Shown here one piece after another: positions 61,112 to 64,000 of a stretch of DNA of 64,000 bases; position 1 is the stretch's first letter; every line of letters starts with the position of its first letter. The stretch is from Colius striatus. Its lineage: Eukaryota; Chordata; Aves; Coliiformes; Coliidae. The position numbers were made by a program, and so were the translations under genes. Below the pieces are notes generated by a model. The model ran no database searches. It was given only the letters and a program-made list of their open reading frames with translations, and was not told the DNA's origin. The stretch spans positions 79,614,367 through 79,678,366 of the forward strand of contig NC_084760.1 of assembly GCF_028858725.1 (NCBI RefSeq), read 5' to 3'.

Positions 61112-62046
61112 TGTCGAAGGTTTAGGACGATCCGGGAACAAAGAACCATGATCAGCCTTAAGTACCGAGGGCCTTTGGAACACCCTAAGGATAGGTAGGG
61201 CTCAATTGCCACTTATGGTCCCAGGCCAAACAGACAGACAGCACAACTTGGGGAAGAAAACAGAAACTCCTTTAACCCACCACCAACTAAAAACATAAAA
61301 CTTCAAAACACAACAAACAGAAAACAACACAGAGTGGTACAATGCCACAACCAGCCCTTTAAGACCACCTTCTCCCCACCTCTCCCCTCTTCCAGGACTC
61401 AGAGCCCTGGTCCCAGGGTCTCTATCTCCTCCCCATTGAACAGCTCAGGGGTGCAGGGAAATGGGGTTTTCAGTCAATCCTTTAGTGATGGCTCCTGCTG
61501 CTTGTGTCTCCTCAGGGCAGATGGGCTCCTCACAGATTCTCCCTTCTCCAGCGCAGGGTCCCTCACAGGCTGGGCAGCCCTGCACAGGTAGTTCCAATGT
61601 GTATTCATCCTGAGGGCTACAGCTCCTCTCTGCCTCTCGTGTGGGGCTGCTCTGCGGCGTGCAGGCTCTCCAGCACGGCCTGCGCCATGGCCGCCTCCTC
61701 ATGCAGTCTCCTGCTCATCCAGGCGCACTCACCCGGAGCTGCTGGTGGCTCTCAGTCCTGCCATTGCCCTCCATGAGTTGCAGGAGTACAGCTGCATTCT
61801 TGCCACAGGTTGCGCAGGTCTGGCACTTCTCCTTCTTTGACTGTGGGGTCTGAATGGTCACCTCCAGCTTGTGCTACTCCTCCACCTCCTCTTCCAGCTC
61901 AGATTTCCCTTCTTAAGTAGTGATGGAAGAGGTGCCAGATTGGCTGGAGATGGTTCCACCTCATTTGAGAACTGCCTACTGGGACCAGCACTGCAGCTCC
62001 CTCCCCTGTTACCAAGAATACAGCAGCTCCATACAAACCCATGACA
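61112..62046 (-). mobile_element. Solo LTR related to the one at 24827-25842
   Basis: On + it starts tgtcgaaggtttaggacg and ends aaacccatgaca, flanked by aacat (61107-61111) and aatat (62047-62051). The body shares gtcccaggccaaacagac, ctcctccccattgaac-like sequence, the CEGPCAGEG-coding stretch on -, and the right-hand end with the intron 7 LTR. On -, acttaagaaggg near 61910 resembles a TATA-type start region. No internal viral genes adjoin it. Confidence 0.78.
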
Positions 62047-62099
62047 AATATAAACAGTATCAGGGACTTTCTGGGGTCTCAGGCAGTTTTACATCATGC

Positions 62100-62460
62100 A
62101 TCACCCAAAAGCAGCCAATCAGGGCCCTGGGAGCATCAGATGAAGGATCCATAGCAGATGAGAGTATGCCACAGCTCTGCCTCGGCCTTCCTGCACTGCA
62201 CCACGGACCAATAGTAAAAGCAGCAGGATCAGGGCCAGAAACAGCAAAGCAAAATCTTACAACAAGGAAATTCTCCACACTTCTCCACGTTATTCGCCTG
62301 TTGCTGATACACACTGCTCTACGAGCGTCTGTTCCATCACACCTGCCGATGTCCACTAGGTGGCAGCAAAAAAGCGTCATGGAGAGAGGAGGGTTTTCCA
62401 GGGCTCCCCTCTTCGCCCGCGCACACGGGTGCCTGCAGGGCAGGCCTGGTGTCAAGCTTC
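62100..62460. promoter_or_regulatory. CpG-rich block with CCAAT boxes and a CTCF core
   Basis: Directly beside the LTR but outside its target repeat. It holds CCAAT in agccaatcag (about 62112) and gaccaatag (about 62206), a run of CpGs at 62290-62450, and the CTCF-like site. No known protein is encoded; open frames on both strands look like by-products of composition. A distal promoter or insulator is possible. Confidence 0.4.
62353..62366 (+). promoter_or_regulatory. CTCF core motif
   Basis: ccactaggtggcag matches the CTCF core CCASYAGRKGGCR at every position and is followed by c, a. This is the best match noticed in the window. Confidence 0.6.
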
Positions 62461-64000
62461 TGCTGCTGCTGCTGGGTAGATGGGAGGCAAACTCTGAGGG
62501 AATGAAATTGTATAGCTCTCGGAATAGGAACTTACTAAAGAGTGAACGCTTCTCGAACTTGAGGAAGGCGTGAAGAAGGCAAGTTTCGGCAAATGCTTTG
62601 CTTTTTCAGAACCACAAAATAGGGATTTTGCTTGGGAATTTTCTCATTTAAAGCATCCCCAAAACCTGCAAAGGAATGCTGTGGTGTCATGTTCTTCCAG
62701 CGATGCTGTCGCCCACACTTATTATCAAACATGTGGAGGTTTCCACGTGCAGTTCTTTTCTTCGGGGTATGCTGCATGCCTTAAGGCAATCCTTAGGAAA
62801 GGCACTAAAGGTCAAAGGGAGGACCAAGATAAAGACAGTTCATGGTGTTCTGATTGCATTATTATTTCATTTTAAAATGCTTACAATTAGCAAATCAACT
62901 GACCTCTCTGTCAGAATAAAGATTCGCACAAAAGCTAAAAGACCCAAACACTGAGCTCCTGCTCCACATCTGTATCACTGCTAGCACTGAATTTAGTAAA
63001 AAAAAAATGAAACTAATGTTCTCATAGCTTTTGTTTTCCATATGGGGAGAACCTAGATATTTTTTAAAAGGAAGATGAGGTGATTTTTAGTCAAAACAAA
63101 GTCAAAGATTTGCCTCAAAATAATTAGGGCATATACATGGGAAAAGAAAGAAAATAAGCCAAGAAAGATCTGTCATTCAAATCCCAGCCCTACTTGATGC
63201 AGGACAAGCATTTGATTTCAGTGGGCAGCTTTACCGTAGACTGTGACCTCTATGTTAGTAGTACTGGGTCACCTCAAGGGACATATTGATGAGGTCTGTC
63301 TCTACCCAGGCTCTGCTTATTTTGCAGGTCTCTCAGCGTGTTAATCTGAATTACCACATTACAGGAAAATATTTTCTGCTGAAACATTCTTGAAATATAT
63401 TTGGATTACAAAAAAACCCATATTTTATTTGGAAAATTGCTCCAGGAACTCCTGACCATCTCTGTTCAATGGAGCAGGAAGGCCATGATTTCAAAGTAAA
63501 ATAAGCAAAGCTCAGCAAACTGCCTGACCTCCTCTTGTACACATACAACATCCCAGCTACTAGTAGAGCCCAGTGGAAAGAGTGGCAGAATAGCAATGCA
63601 GTTGTTTGGCATCAACCGTACAGCACTGGGAAAGAGTCAATTTGTTTTTCTTCTCTGGCTCCTCAGCATTTAAAATGCAGCAGCTCAGCTTTCTTGGGAG
63701 AAATCCTCACCAGATTGCTGTTTAGTTGAGTTTTTATTGTTCCACAAGAGAAGGAGCAATGAAAACAACAAACAGAACAAAACAAGTAACTCTTTATTAA
63801 AACTGAATTGTTTCAAAAGAAAAAAATTCAGAAAATGTCAGAAGTCAAACAGGATCAACTATATTAGATTTTAATTCCTGCAGGTTTGACTTCCAGGGAA
63901 GACAATAAATAATCCACATTTTTTCCTGTCCTTAGCAACATTCTAGAAGTAGTACCTTTATGGGCATAAACTGTTCAGCACTTTCTTCAGTATATTAATC
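62461..64000. other. Intergenic tail of the window
   Basis: No coding exon recognised. A (CTG)4-like run is at about 62460-62474. AATAAA on - (tttatt at 63793-63798) may be the end of a - strand gene beyond the window, possibly KCNK5 by synteny with human. Confidence 0.4.

Noticed and set aside
61920..62573. 217-residue + strand open frame
   Set aside because: Crosses the LTR border at 62046 and shows no family resemblance; composition effect.

Overview
The window looks like bird nuclear DNA. At least eleven copies of the avian CR1 LINE are scattered through it, recognisable by their shared 3' tail near TTCCAACC...ATTCTATG. There are also five LTR-like elements of avian type, and two vertebrate genes in the same arrangement as human 6p21 (GLP1R on +, SAYSD1 on -). 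Species is not determinable by eye; the LTR types suggest a neoavian bird (inference).

Regions 1-47,300: GLP1R, the glucagon-like peptide-1 receptor (class B1 GPCR), on the + strand. Exons 4-13 are all present with intact reading frame, GT-AG introns and matching phases, giving 365 full codons from the last part of the hormone-binding ectodomain through TM1-TM7, helix 8 and the stop at 44,085-44,087. Exons 1-3 were not found and probably lie upstream of position 1. Introns hold CR1 copies, one well-preserved solo LTR (24,827-25,842) with a perfect 5-bp target duplication, and a few exon-like segments of unknown meaning. The largest intron (18,664-28,335) carries several. The 3' UTR probably ends after the AATAAA at 47,274, and a short very CpG-dense block sits in it at about 45,085-45,250.

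Regions 48,800-49,720: SAYSD1 on the - strand, convergent with GLP1R. It is a compact two-exon gene in its own CpG island, with an intron of only 81 or 90 bp, an NRF1-like promoter motif and a clear polyA signal. SAYSD1 is an ER membrane protein that senses UFMylated ribosomes stalled at the translocon.

Regions 49,720-64,000: no protein gene recognised. This intergenic DNA holds three or four LTR-like elements (about 49,998-50,278, 51,247-51,685, 54,452-55,115 and 61,112-62,046), one CR1, and a CpG-rich block at 62,100-62,460 containing a near-perfect CTCF core motif. In human the next gene is KCNK5 on the same strand as SAYSD1. Its coding exons are not seen here, but a - strand AATAAA near 63,793 could belong to its 3' UTR.

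GLP1R and SAYSD1 are not functionally linked as far as known; the window is a conserved syntenic block plus transposon-rich DNA. I found no convincing new molecular system. The items most worth checking are the exon-like segments inside GLP1R intron 7, the LTR placed just upstream of the SAYSD1 promoter, the CpG block in the GLP1R 3' region and the CTCF-like element.
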